Source: Polynucleobacter meluiroseus
Lineage (GTDB): Bacteria; Pseudomonadota; Gammaproteobacteria; Burkholderiales; Burkholderiaceae
DNA: 39,144 nt
Assembly: GCA_945878885.1 (NCBI GenBank)
Contig: CAMCUP010000018.1
Location: 1 to 39,144 of the forward strand
Direction of reading: 5' to 3'
Shown: positions 24,925 to 32,230 of the stretch, in pieces
Numbering within the stretch: the first letter of the stretch is position 1
How the letters are laid out: each line of letters opens with the position of its first letter
The notes under the pieces: model-generated
What the model was told of the DNA's origin: nothing
The model's database searches: none
The model's input: only the letters and a program-made list of their open reading frames with translations
Program-made: the position numbers and the translations under genes

Positions 24925-26460
24925 CTAAAGATCATTTAAGTGATTCAGTACATATTCTGCATGCGAAACAATGGATGCCTGGTCATCATCGCTAATTCGT
25001 CTTAAATTTGCAGTCATTAAACGAGTACGGGGATTTGATTCAAATTGGGTACGATGCTTGATTAAGAAGTTCCAATACAAGGTAGTGACGGGGCATGCCA
25101 TTTCGCCAAAACGAATGTCTGGCTTGTATTTACAGGATTCACAGTAATTGCTCATCCGTTTAATATAAGCACCACTAGCTATATAGGGCTTACTTGTAAA
25201 ACGACCGCCATTAGCAAAAAGTGCCATTCCCGCCGTGTTAGGAAGCTCTACCCACTCAATTGCATCAACATAGATAGCCAAATACCAGTCACATACATCA
25301 GCGGGTAATATTTCAGCCAATAGCGCAAAGTTTCCCGTGACCATCAGACGTTGAATATGATGAGCGTATCCATATCTAAGCGTTTGACCTATGGCATCTT
25401 TCATGCAGGACATATGGGTTTGAGCAGTCCAATACCAATTCGGTAAAGCACGATGGTGTTCATAAAAGTTATCTTGAGCTAGCTTAGGCATATCCAGGTA
25501 ATACATGCCCCTAACAAACTCTCTCCAACCCAATATTTGACGAATAAATCCCTCAACGCTAGAAATTTCTAAAGCATATTTTTGTGAAGCCTGTAAAACA
25601 GCAGCAATCACTTCTCGTGGATTCAGTAGCTTCAAATTCAGAGAGCTAGAGAGAATGGAGTGCCAACCGAAAGGAGTATCTGTCCACATGGCATCCTGAA
25701 AAACCCCAAAATGTCTTAACCGGTATTCTATAAAGTAGTGCAAGGCCTCAAGAGCTTGTGCACGAGTTACTGGCCACCGAAAGTCATCTAAAGCCCCGGG
25801 ATGCTTTTCGTAATTATGTTTTACAAATTCAATTACTTCCTGCGTTATTGCATCTGGTTCAAATAAAGCAGGAGTTTCAATAATTCCAGGGCCTTTTTTT
25901 GGATAAGGCTTACGGTTATCTTGATCAAAATTCCATTGACCACCCTCTGGATTACCGTCAGCATCGACTAAAATATGATGGGTCTTCCGCATTAGGCGAT
26001 AAAAGTATTCCAGCCGAAATTCTTTTTTTCCGGCAGCCCAATCATTAAAATCTTGATGTGAACAAAAGAAATGATCATCTTCGCGAATTTCTAAGCAGAT
26101 AGATAAGTCTTTTGCTAACTCCTCTATCTCCAGCTTTAAGCGAAATTCACCGGGCTCAATACAGATCAAATGGGTAATCTGCTCGCGAACTATTTTGTCC
26201 TTTAGAGTCTCGACTATGGATAGAGGTGAGCTTTGAATGTAACAGAGGGGATATTTAAGTTCTTTTAGCCTGCCTGCAAAGTGCCGCATGGCCGATAAAA
26301 ATAGTGCGATCTTCGCTTTATGTGACCAAACATATTGCGCCTCTGGAATTGACTCAATCATCACCACCTCATCGACTTTGAAATCAAAATCTCTAAGGGC
26401 GGCTCCATTTTCATCTAACTGATCACCGAGAATCAGAACTAGTTTTTTAAGTGGCTTCAT
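24925..26460 (-). CDS. FeS-type bacterial photolyase/cryptochrome (FeS-BCP, PhrB-like)
   Basis: A 511-residue flavoprotein of the deoxyribodipyrimidine-photolyase-related family. It starts KLVLILGDQLDENGAAL, the antenna-domain hallmark, and its C-terminal half holds the FAD-binding helices. Four cysteines at 352, 440, 443 and 456 (CMKDAIG, CESC, MACPVTT) have the 88-3-13 spacing of the [4Fe-4S] ligands in Agrobacterium PhrB, a (6-4) photolyase. It therefore probably repairs (6-4) photoproducts in blue light. Its ATG overlaps the stop of the TIGR03643 gene (ATGA), so the two are coupled. Confidence 0.95.
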   Translation of the reverse strand: MKPLKKLVLILGDQLDENGAALRDFDFKVDEVVMIESIPEAQYVWSHKAKIALFLSAMRHFAGRLKELKYPLCYIQSSPLSIVETLKDKIVREQITHLICIEPGEFRLKLEIEELAKDLSICLEIREDDHFFCSHQDFNDWAAGKKEFRLEYFYRLMRKTHHILVDADGNPEGGQWNFDQDNRKPYPKKGPGIIETPALFEPDAITQEVIEFVKHNYEKHPGALDDFRWPVTRAQALEALHYFIEYRLRHFGVFQDAMWTDTPFGWHSILSSSLNLKLLNPREVIAAVLQASQKYALEISSVEGFIRQILGWREFVRGMYYLDMPKLAQDNFYEHHRALPNWYWTAQTHMSCMKDAIGQTLRYGYAHHIQRLMVTGNFALLAEILPADVCDWYLAIYVDAIEWVELPNTAGMALFANGGRFTSKPYIASGAYIKRMSNYCESCKYKPDIRFGEMACPVTTLYWNFLIKHRTQFESNPRTRLMTANLRRISDDDQASIVSHAEYVLNHLNDL

Positions 26461-26726
26461 TTATTTTTGTACTGGGTTGGGCAGTATGCGCGGTCAATTG
26501 CCTTACTTCGAAGGGCAACATGCTTAGTTACCCTCCCAGTCACTCGCTTACGCCACAGCTCAAAAGAGCTACGCTTGAGCTCATGACGCATTAATTGAAT
26601 CACTTGAGCCTCAGATAAGCCAAATGATTTCTCAATTGCGTCAAATGGGGTACGATCCTCCCAGGCCATTTCAATCAGGCGAGACTTATCAGACTCAGAA
26701 AGTGTTTTTGATGGTAATTTTGACAC
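26457..26726 (-). CDS. TIGR03643 (DUF2805) family protein
   Basis: An 89-residue basic protein with the family pattern DKSRLIEMAWEDRTPFDAIEKSFGLSEAQVIQLMRHELKRSSFELWRKRVTGR. The middle looks like a helix-turn-helix. The family often sits beside photolyase-type genes; its own role is unknown. Here its stop overlaps the photolyase ATG, which strengthens the link. The first methionine fits and no better start exists. Confidence 0.93.
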   Translation of the reverse strand: MSKLPSKTLSESDKSRLIEMAWEDRTPFDAIEKSFGLSEAQVIQLMRHELKRSSFELWRKRVTGRVTKHVALRSKAIDRAYCPTQYKNK

Positions 26727-26851
26727 CTAGCAAGTTTATGAGTTATTTACTAAACTTGTACTACACACTAATTTTTCAAAATAATATGCTTGGAAAAATT
26801 CGTCAGAAACTGATTTCGCTCGCTCCAACCCCATACCTAAAAATTGTAGAT

Positions 26852-27133
26852 ATGGTGTGTCCTATCTGCGACCGCCCCATCCCCGAAGCCCAAAAAGATG
26901 CTCATCACTTAGTACCTAAATCTAAGGGCGGAAAAAATACTGCGTATCTCCACCGCATTTGCCATCGCCAAATACATGCCCTCTTTACAGAAACTGAACT
27001 AGCCACACAATTCAATAATGCTGCAGCCCTTCAAGTGCACCCTGAAATGCAACGATTTATTCATTGGATTAAGTCGAAGCCAAATTACTTTTATGAAAAA
27101 TCACGCAAAAGTGCGCGCTTGAGAGAAACTTAA
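26852..27133 (+). CDS. HNH endonuclease-like protein
   Basis: A 93-residue protein from the ATG at 26852; a longer frame to 26624 lies antisense to TIGR03643 and is unlikely, but an ATG at 26786 is possible. Motifs: CPICDRPI (first zinc pair), DAHHLVPKSKGGKNTAYLHRICHRQIHALF (HNH core with the second pair), then a C-terminal helix. It is predicted to bind zinc and may cut DNA. It lies divergent to TIGR03643. HNH proteins of this short form are found as lone genes in many beta-proteobacteria. Confidence 0.8.
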   Translation: MVCPICDRPIPEAQKDAHHLVPKSKGGKNTAYLHRICHRQIHALFTETELATQFNNAAALQVHPEMQRFIHWIKSKPNYFYEKSRKSARLRET

Positions 27134-27175
27134 TATTCACTTTAAGTAAAGCTAAAAAAATATCACATCTTGTTA

Positions 27176-27249
27176 GACTTGAGCCTGGGACCAAAGGATT
27201 TAGGTTTGTATTAGTTTCCTAACTCCCTGGACTATGCCTTCACCATATC
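27176..27249 (-). ncRNA. 3' end of a tRNA-borne group I intron plus part of its 3' exon (relic)
   Basis: Read on the minus strand, 27249 to 27203 follows, from memory, the 3' end of the Azoarcus tRNA-Ile(CAU) group I intron: GGTGAAGGCATAGTCCAGGG, then a P9 stem-loop with a GAAA loop, then ACAAACC. The P9 arms differ from Azoarcus (GTTAG/CTAAT instead of GTGGC/GTCAC) but still pair, which is compensatory change. The next bases (27202-27176) read AAATCCTTTGGTCCCAGG and CTCAAGTC, a tRNA anticodon-stem 3' strand, variable loop and T-arm start; the T-arm then breaks off. The 5' two-thirds of the intron (including the GACTA of P7) is not found upstream. Non-functional remnant. Confidence 0.6.
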
Positions 27250-27252
27250 TTT

Positions 27253-27299
27253 CGACTGCTACCACTACCCCCATAAGCGTTACTTTAGGTAACGCTCCA
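27253..27299 (+). repeat. Short stem-loop repeat, copy 1
   Basis: AGCGTTAC (27276-27283) and GTAACGCT (27289-27296) form a perfect 8-base stem with a 5-base loop. The flanks (CGACTGCTACCACTA before, CC after) resemble the block at 38137-38172. Both copies lie on the same side of a tRNA 3'-end relic. Confidence 0.5.
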
Positions 27300-27334
27300 A
27301 TAAATACCCACCTAAGAGTTGGTAATTAGATTGC

Positions 27335-27379
27335 TGGTAGGCTCACCAGGGCTTGAACCCGGAATCTAAGGATTGTGAG
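27335..27379 (-). other. tRNA 3'-half relic ending in CCA (anticodon loop to acceptor)
   Basis: On the minus strand the bases run anticodon loop CTCACAA (27379-27373), stem strand TCCTT, variable AGATT, T-arm CCGGG-TTCAAGC-CCTGG (pairs), acceptor TGAGCCT, then A and CCA. The 5' half of a tRNA is absent: the upstream bases cannot pair with the anticodon stem. The loop would read CAC. The body is close to the tRNA-Ile(CAU)-type 3' exon in the intron relic next to it, so CAC may be a decayed CAT. It looks like an integration scar starting at the anticodon loop. Confidence 0.55.
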
Positions 27380-27418
27380 AGGAGTAACTAGCATTGATAC
27401 TGATTGAAGTGGGAGAAA

Positions 27419-27446
27419 TTATTTGCTATACTTGTATAGCAAATAA
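27419..27446. promoter_or_regulatory. Operator palindrome of the toxin-antitoxin operon
   Basis: A perfect inverted repeat with 13-base arms and a 2-base centre (TTATTTGCTATAC, TT, GTATAGCAAATAA), ending 10 bases before the antitoxin ATG. It contains a TATACT sequence that could be the -10 box. This is the expected autoregulatory site for a ribbon-helix-helix antitoxin. Confidence 0.8.
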
Positions 27447-27456
27447 AGGAGAGCCC

Positions 27457-27681
27457 ATGTTAGCCATTAGACTACCTGACGACATTGAATTAAGACTTGG
27501 TAATTTAGCTAAAAAAACTGGTCGCACTAAAACATTTTATGCCCGTGAAGCCATCTTAGAATACCTAGATGATCTTGAAGATCTTTATTTGGCCGAAAAG
27601 AGATTTAGCAATATTACCAATGGTAAATCTAAAACGATCAAACTAAATCAATTGGAGCGTGAACTTGGTTTGGCAGATTGA
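27457..27681 (+). CDS. RelB-like antitoxin (ribbon-helix-helix)
   Basis: A 74-residue protein from the ATG at 27457, which has AAAGGAG just upstream; a longer frame runs back through the operator and is rejected. The start LAIRLPDDIELRLGNLAKKTGRTKTFYAREAI is a ribbon-helix-helix DNA-binding domain of the RelB type. The C-terminal half (DLEDLYLAEKRFSN) would wrap the toxin. It overlaps the toxin start, and a perfect palindrome lies at its promoter. Confidence 0.9.
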   Translation: MLAIRLPDDIELRLGNLAKKTGRTKTFYAREAILEYLDDLEDLYLAEKRFSNITNGKSKTIKLNQLERELGLAD

Positions 27682-27934
27682 ATTTGACCTTGCAGCAAAG
27701 AGAGAATTAGGAAAATTAGATCCACAAATAGCTAAGAGAATACTAAAATTTTTAAAAACTAGGGTAGCTACTCAAGCCGACCCTAGAAAAATTGGGGATG
27801 CACTTAAAGGCTCAACACTTGGTGAGTTTTGGAAATACCGAGTTGGTGACTTTCGCATTATTGCAAGTATTCAAGATAAAACTATTTGTATTCTTGTCTT
27901 GCGAATTGGTAATCGCAAAGAAATTTACAAATAG
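27659..27934 (+). CDS. RelE/ParE-family toxin
   Basis: About 91 residues from GTG (27659), or 89 from a TTG at 27665 that has a better-spaced GGAG. The fold markers are IEFDLAAKRELGKLD at the start, DPRKIGDALKGSTLGEFWKYRVGDFRIIASI in the middle and LRIGNRKEIYK at the end, typical of RelE-type ribosome-dependent mRNA interferases. The basic residues and final Tyr of that group are present. It overlaps the antitoxin by about 20 bases. The pair lies between tRNA scars and the 162-bp repeat, as expected for a mobile cargo. Confidence 0.9.
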   Translation: MNLVWQIEFDLAAKRELGKLDPQIAKRILKFLKTRVATQADPRKIGDALKGSTLGEFWKYRVGDFRIIASIQDKTICILVLRIGNRKEIYK

Positions 27935-27938
27935 AATA

Positions 27939-28100
27939 TGTAAATTTGCATCCAATCCTGATCCACCATTTGTATCTAACTTTAATCCAGCAAAGTGATC
28001 AGGCTATCTTTGACTAGCAGACTATATTAAACAGATAGTGGACTAAGATTCGATGCAAATTAGCGTGCTAATTAGATCAGTTTTGCGCGCACTTCAATAG
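27939..28100 (-). repeat. 162-bp repeat, copy 1 (inverted to copy 2 at 38601-38762)
   Basis: Read on the minus strand from 28100, this aligns without gaps to 38601-38762. By hand I count about 134 identical of 162 (about 83%), with 38 of 40 at the outer end. The outer end starts TGTAAATTTGCATCC here and TGTTAATTTGCATCC in copy 2. A degenerate inverted copy of that end lies inside (28064 inward), so the element has near-palindromic ends like a MITE. Two related 22-base direct repeats (TTGCATCCAATCCTGATCCA, TTGTATCTAACTTTAATCCA) near the end recall IS21-family termini (inference). No coding capacity. Confidence 0.75.
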
Positions 28101-28112
28101 TACGGCGTATCG

Positions 28113-28805
28113 TTAGCTAATATTTCTCCGAAAAAATACCATTGTTTTTTCCCAGGCTTGATCTGCTGCTTGAGGGTCATATTTCAGATAAGGGAGTTTT
28201 TTCGAATCTGCCTCTTCATTGGCAAAGGCATGCTTGGCCTCATATCGATCAAAGGCATAAACTACTCCAGCCGCAGAGAGCTTGGCCTCAAGTGCATCAA
28301 CGCCACTAATTGGAAAGACATCGTCATATATTGCAAAACTACCCATTAGGGGTGCTTTAATTTTGCTAGCATCCACAAACTCCAATGGAGGGTAACCATA
28401 CCAGATTGCAACTGCATCAATTTCAGGGGCAAAAACCGCAGATAGCAAAGTAAGCGCTCCACCCATACAAAATCCGGTTACCCCAACCTTAGGTGCGCCT
28501 GCAGCTTTGAGATATTGAATAGCCCCACGAATATCTTGGCTGGCAGCATCTCCAAAATCTAAGCCTGTCATTAAATGATTGGCCTCATTTTCCTCGAGGG
28601 CAATTTTTCCCTGATATAGATCAGGTACTATGGCCTGATATCCCTGGTCGACTAAGCGATGGGCAACATCTTTTATTTGCTCATTTAATCCCCACCATTC
28701 TTGAATTACCACAATAGCAGGTGCAGATGCCCCTGCTTGCGGCTGTACTAGATAAGCTTTAGCAGATTGCCCGTCTGGACGCGCATAAGTAATCATTGAA
28801 CCCAT
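28113..28805 (-). CDS. Dienelactone hydrolase family protein
   Basis: A 230-residue alpha/beta-hydrolase with Cys as nucleophile: GFCMGGAL (Cys113), the acid in IYDDVFP (Asp161 or 162), and His192 in EAKHAFANE. EWWGLNEQ near residue 36 is the typical Glu-containing segment. Such enzymes open lactones or act on small esters; dienelactone itself is not implied. The GGAGAG ribosome site supports the MGSM start. The gene ends 13 bases from copy 1 of the 162-bp repeat. It is cytoplasmic and has no co-transcribed neighbour close by. Confidence 0.92.
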   Translation of the reverse strand: MGSMITYARPDGQSAKAYLVQPQAGASAPAIVVIQEWWGLNEQIKDVAHRLVDQGYQAIVPDLYQGKIALEENEANHLMTGLDFGDAASQDIRGAIQYLKAAGAPKVGVTGFCMGGALTLLSAVFAPEIDAVAIWYGYPPLEFVDASKIKAPLMGSFAIYDDVFPISGVDALEAKLSAAGVVYAFDRYEAKHAFANEEADSKKLPYLKYDPQAADQAWEKTMVFFRRNIS

Positions 28806-28853
28806 ATAACTCTCCTAGAAAATAGATCTGATTATTTGACTCATCAAGCCCTA

Positions 28854-29219
28854 CTAATTATCTTTAGCTATATTTACACGACTAATGATCCAGCAAGCTC
28901 CAGCAATCAAGATAATAGCCCCGCTTTCATAGAGCAAAATTGCAGGATTCCCATCTTTACCTTGAAGAATAATTAATCTACTCAATGCAGTCATGGCGAT
29001 AAATAAAGGTATCGTTATTGGGATGCGGTGGCTAGCGTAAAAGGCCGCTAGCATCCCCAGAACCTCCGCATAAATAAACATCAGCAAAAGGTCCTGCAGC
29101 TCTACACGACGACTACCAGTGAGGGAAATAATTTCTTGGATCATCGCTGCAATAGTAAAAAGAGCAATAATAATCAGGAATAATTTTTCCACTAAACCAA
29201 TGATGTTTTTCACATTCAT
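28854..29219 (-). CDS. PsiE-family inner-membrane protein
   Basis: A 121-residue protein with four hydrophobic helices and the PsiE core LQDLLLMFIYAEVLGMLAAFYASHRIPITIPLFIAMTALSRLII. PsiE is induced by phosphate starvation in enterobacteria; its function is unknown. A good ribosome site (AAGGTGA) precedes the ATG. It lies 48 bases before the dienelactone hydrolase gene on the same strand, so the two could be one transcript. Confidence 0.9.
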   Translation of the reverse strand: MNVKNIIGLVEKLFLIIIALFTIAAMIQEIISLTGSRRVELQDLLLMFIYAEVLGMLAAFYASHRIPITIPLFIAMTALSRLIILQGKDGNPAILLYESGAIILIAGACWIISRVNIAKDN

Positions 29220-29297
29220 ATGCTCACCTTTTTAATTTGAATTTTAGCTATGTAAACACATTAATATGTCTAAAAATACTGAGAACATCTCTAGGAT

Positions 29298-29332
29298 AGA
29301 AAAACGACTTAGGAATTTCTCCCTAAGTCGTT
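29298..29332 (-). terminator. Terminator of the CHRD gene
   Basis: A perfect 11-base stem (29303-29313 with 29322-29332: AACGACTTAGG/CCTAAGTCGTT) and an 8-base loop. On the minus strand it is followed by a T run (CGTTTTTC). It lies just before a tRNA-like relic, as the hairpin at 38.2 kb does. Confidence 0.8.
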
Positions 29333-29340
29333 AATTTCAT

Positions 29341-29380
29341 TGATGGGTCCAAGAGCACTGAAACCTGAGGCAAAAGGATG
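29341..29380 (-). other. Decayed tRNA 3'-end relic A
   Basis: Read on the minus strand it ends GGACCCA, T, CA (a damaged CCA), preceded by a T-arm-like segment with the changed strand GCTCT and loop TTTCAGT. The anticodon-stem strand ATCCTTTTGCC is recognisable. The strand GCTCT instead of CCTGG is shared with the relic at 38214-38252, so the two share an ancestor that had already decayed. Directly left of it is a terminator hairpin. Confidence 0.4.
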
Positions 29381-29388
29381 CACAATCT

Positions 29389-29808
29389 TTAAGGTTTAAG
29401 TTGGGCTCTAATTTCGCCAGGCTTGTTAGTTGCGCTGTGCACATTGAGGTAAAGATTTCCATTTTTCAAACTTTGAAGTTGTGCATCTGTCAATTTGGCG
29501 CCAGCAGGAGCTGACCAAATATTGTCTGCAGTTTTAGTAAATGGCACGATTACGGGACCATTTTGGCCCATTGGCGCTTCATGAATATGGGCCATAGTTC
29601 CTTCAACACCAGTGGTAGTAATTGTTCCTGATACTGCTCCATCTGGAGCAACCATAATTGAACCCACTCCGGAAGCCGAGGTCATTACAGGGGGAACTTC
29701 TTGGGCCCCAGAAAGAGTTACTTTCATTGATTGCGCCGAAACGACTAAAGAGAGCATCCCAAAACCTAAGCCAATTAGTGCTTTACTTAAAATTCGTTGT
29801 GTTTTCAT
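29389..29808 (-). CDS. Exported CHRD-domain protein
   Basis: A 139-residue protein: signal peptide (cleavage near VSAQS), then one CHRD domain. Visible markers are KVTLSGAQEVPPVMTSASGVGS, VEGTMAHIHEAPMGQNGPVIV and GNLYLNVHSATNKPGEIRAQL. These domains resemble those of chordin and occur in bacterial secreted proteins; the role is unknown. A GGAG ribosome site precedes the ATG. It has its own terminator about 60 bases after the stop. Confidence 0.93.
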   Translation of the reverse strand: MKTQRILSKALIGLGFGMLSLVVSAQSMKVTLSGAQEVPPVMTSASGVGSIMVAPDGAVSGTITTTGVEGTMAHIHEAPMGQNGPVIVPFTKTADNIWSAPAGAKLTDAQLQSLKNGNLYLNVHSATNKPGEIRAQLKP

Positions 29809-29949
29809 TCTTATCTCCTACGTTGTTTAGCAGACTCATTCTAAACAAATTTAAGAATATAAAACCTTCATGAAAGTAAGGGCTTTTGAAAAAACTTTTT
29901 TAAGATAAAAACCCTAAAATGATGCTTCTTGTAATAAGTCCTGAGATTT

Positions 29950-30135
29950 ATGAAACTGACCGTTTTTCGCTACAAAGTCTGGGATCATCAAGATGATAAC
30001 CAGGCTCAAATACCTCCTTATTACGCCATTCGGGAATATATTGAGCAATTAGAGGGGGCATCTGTAATTGAAGATGACTATTTAGAAGTAGATGAGTCGG
30101 ATCTTGATGTTTATGGAAGAATATCTACTATTTAG
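29950..30135 (+). CDS. Small acidic hypothetical protein
   Basis: A 61-residue protein (KLTVFRYKVWDHQDDNQAQIPPYYAIREYIEQLEG...) with a strongly acidic second half. No family is recognised, but the codon pattern looks coding. It lies 20 bases before an exported protein with a good ribosome site and may share its transcript. Confidence 0.5.
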   Translation: MKLTVFRYKVWDHQDDNQAQIPPYYAIREYIEQLEGASVIEDDYLEVDESDLDVYGRISTI

Positions 30136-30155
30136 ACTTAAAAAGGAAAGTCGGC

Positions 30156-30482
30156 ATGCCAATAATTCGTGCAGTATCGTTGTTTACTTTTTTATTAGTA
30201 TTATCCAACCAGTCATTTGCGCAGGCAATCTCGAAGGACTATCAAAAAAATTGTATGCGCGAGCAAGTAGTAGAGCATCAGGGTACCAAGGGTAAAGCGC
30301 TAACTGAAGATGACTTCACAGCTTATTGTAGCTGCCAAGCTGAATACATTTCTCAAAATGCGACTAAGCAACAAGTAAATGAACTACTGAAAAATCCAAA
30401 AGCTAAGCCTGAATGGCTAAAAGTGATTGAGCTAAAAGCCATAAAATCTTGCATTACCTCTGACTCAAAAATGCGTACTTAG
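30156..30482 (+). CDS. Small exported protein with a CxC motif
   Basis: A 108-residue protein with an AAGGAAAG ribosome site and a signal peptide (cleavage near SFAQA). The mature part has cysteines in NCMREQ, YCSCQAEY and KSCIT, a four-Cys pattern that could form two disulfides in the periplasm. No known family is recognised. The acidic upstream gene is 20 bases away. Confidence 0.65.
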   Translation: MPIIRAVSLFTFLLVLSNQSFAQAISKDYQKNCMREQVVEHQGTKGKALTEDDFTAYCSCQAEYISQNATKQQVNELLKNPKAKPEWLKVIELKAIKSCITSDSKMRT

Positions 30483-30586
30483 TGATCTAGTGTTCCTGCA
30501 ACTTAAATAAGGTCACAGTTCGTTAACAACAAATTGGCAATTTTTCTAAGGTCTTTATTCATTTAGCAATTACCCCTATTTTCTCG

Positions 30587-31213
30587 ATGAATCAAAACTC
30601 CTTATTTAGCATCGAACCTGACCAAGGCGGGCTAAACATACTAGCCAAGGATGGGTCTGTTCACTACCATCCAGAATTTATAAGTGCGGCTGATAGCGCT
30701 AAATTAATAGATAAACTTAAAGTATCACTTCAATGGGAAGTAGATCAGCTCATCATGTTTGGCAAGTTAGTATCTACACGTCGTAAAATAGCGTGGATAG
30801 GAGATCAGAATTGTACTTATACCTACTCTGGAGTGAGCAAGCAACCTCAAGCATGGACCCCAGAACTACTACTCATAAAAAGTCAGCTAGAGAAACTTTC
30901 TGATTCAGCATTTAACTCTTGTCTACTCAATCTTTACCATGATGGTAAAGATGGAATGGATTGGCATAGTGACGATGAAAAAGAGCTAGATACACAGTCT
31001 CCCATTGCCTCATTAAGCCTTGGTGCTAGCCGTAAATTTGCCTTCAGGCACAAGAAAGATAAAAAAACTACCTCTCTTATACTAGAAAATGGTAGCGCTC
31101 TCATCATGTATCCGCCAACTCAGAAGTTTTGGCACCATGCATTACTAAAAACGAAAATCATTCATACATCTCGAATAAATTTGACCTTTAGAAAAATTAA
31201 TCACTCATCATGA
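30587..31213 (+). CDS. AlkB-family 2-oxoglutarate/Fe(II) dioxygenase
   Basis: A 208-residue enzyme of the AlkB/ALKBH2 type. The iron ligands are His127 and Asp129 (WHSDDEKEL) and His184 (FWHHAL), followed by RINLTFRK, where the first Arg binds 2-oxoglutarate. It removes alkyl groups from damaged DNA or RNA bases in the cytoplasm. The first part (about 50 residues) is the nucleotide-recognition lid. Its stop overlaps the ATG of the FAD protein (ATGA). It heads the seven-gene operon that ends with the exported methyltransferase. Confidence 0.95.
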   Translation: MNQNSLFSIEPDQGGLNILAKDGSVHYHPEFISAADSAKLIDKLKVSLQWEVDQLIMFGKLVSTRRKIAWIGDQNCTYTYSGVSKQPQAWTPELLLIKSQLEKLSDSAFNSCLLNLYHDGKDGMDWHSDDEKELDTQSPIASLSLGASRKFAFRHKKDKKTTSLILENGSALIMYPPTQKFWHHALLKTKIIHTSRINLTFRKINHSS

Positions 31214-32211
31214 GTAAAAACCAGCTCAAAGGAACAAGTGTAGCTGTCATTGGCGCTGGTATTTCAGGGCTAAGCTGTGCAACTCAGTTAAAAGCACTGG
31301 GCTATCAAGTTCAGCTCTACGAGAAAAGTCGGGGGGTTAGTGGTCGTATGAGCACTCGCAATGAAGACAATTGGACGGTAGACCATGGAGCCCAGTACTT
31401 TACCGCAAGAGATCCTCTATTTATTGACGAGCTCAATAACTGGATTGATGCTGAGGTAGCTGCCAGCTGGAATCCACACTTAAAAGTATTTAAAAATAAT
31501 CAATGGCAAGACAGTACTTCTAACGAAAATCGTTATGTCGGTATTCCTGCTATGAATTCACCTAGCAAATATTTAGCTAAGAACCTACCTCTTGCTTTGA
31601 ATCAAACAATTGATCAAATTACCTATTACCAAGATAAATGGTACCTGCACAGCCTCGAGCAGGGAGATATTGAGCAGCGATATGATTGGCTTGTATTGGC
31701 ACTTCCTGCACCACAATCTATGTCTCTTGCTAAATCAATAGACAAATCAATTGAGAGACTGGCTACTCAAGCGAATATGCAGGGCTGCTGGACGGTGATG
31801 GCAAGTTTTACAGAAAATTTAAATCTACCATTTGATGCCGCTTTTATCAATGATGAAATTATTAGCTGGATTTCTCGAAATAACTCTAAGCCAAATCGTA
31901 TGGGCCTAGAGACTTGGATAATTCATGCCAATGCACAATGGAGCCAAGAATGGATAGAGTTAGGCAAAGATGAGGCAGCTAAACTAATCCTAGATTGCGC
32001 AAAGAGATTGGGCTTAGATTGTCATAAAGCTAAAATTTCTATTCATCGCTGGCGTTATGCAAGTGGACACACAAATCCACCCCCCGGCTTTAGCCTCCAA
32101 GAGGATCTAAAAATAGGATTTTGTGGCGACTGGCTTAATGGAGGTAGAGTTGAGGGCGCTTGGCTCAGTGGCTATAAATTAGCCTCCCAGATTGAAAGTG
32201 TGAAAAATTAA
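31210..32211 (+). CDS. NAD(P)/FAD-dependent oxidoreductase (COG3380, renalase-like)
   Basis: A 333-residue flavoprotein. The FAD dinucleotide loop VIGAGISGLSCATQLKALGYQVQLYEKSRGVSGRMSTR spans residues 13-50; DHGAQYFTARDP follows, and the C-terminal FAD segment is GFCGDWLNGGRVEGAWLSG. This is the amine-oxidase-like COG3380 group. Members sit in singlet-oxygen/light-stress regulons of the ChrR-RpoE type in other proteobacteria. It may protect against photo-oxidative damage (inference). It overlaps the AlkB-like gene by 4 bases. Confidence 0.92.
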   Translation: MSKNQLKGTSVAVIGAGISGLSCATQLKALGYQVQLYEKSRGVSGRMSTRNEDNWTVDHGAQYFTARDPLFIDELNNWIDAEVAASWNPHLKVFKNNQWQDSTSNENRYVGIPAMNSPSKYLAKNLPLALNQTIDQITYYQDKWYLHSLEQGDIEQRYDWLVLALPAPQSMSLAKSIDKSIERLATQANMQGCWTVMASFTENLNLPFDAAFINDEIISWISRNNSKPNRMGLETWIIHANAQWSQEWIELGKDEAAKLILDCAKRLGLDCHKAKISIHRWRYASGHTNPPPGFSLQEDLKIGFCGDWLNGGRVEGAWLSGYKLASQIESVKN

Positions 32212-32230
32212 ACTTATCACTACGAATACC

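Noticed and set aside
26624..26851. N-terminal extension of the HNH protein
   Set aside because: It overlaps TIGR03643 on the other strand and adds residues not found in short HNH proteins; the ATG at 26852 starts just before the zinc motif.
27276..27296. Possible integron attC site (AGCGTTAC/GTAACGCT)
   Set aside because: The arms do not match the conserved attC core sequences and no integrase or cassette array is near.
27394..27456. Upstream part of the antitoxin frame
   Set aside because: It reads through the operator palindrome; the ATG at 27457 has AAAGGAG and starts the ribbon-helix-helix fold exactly.
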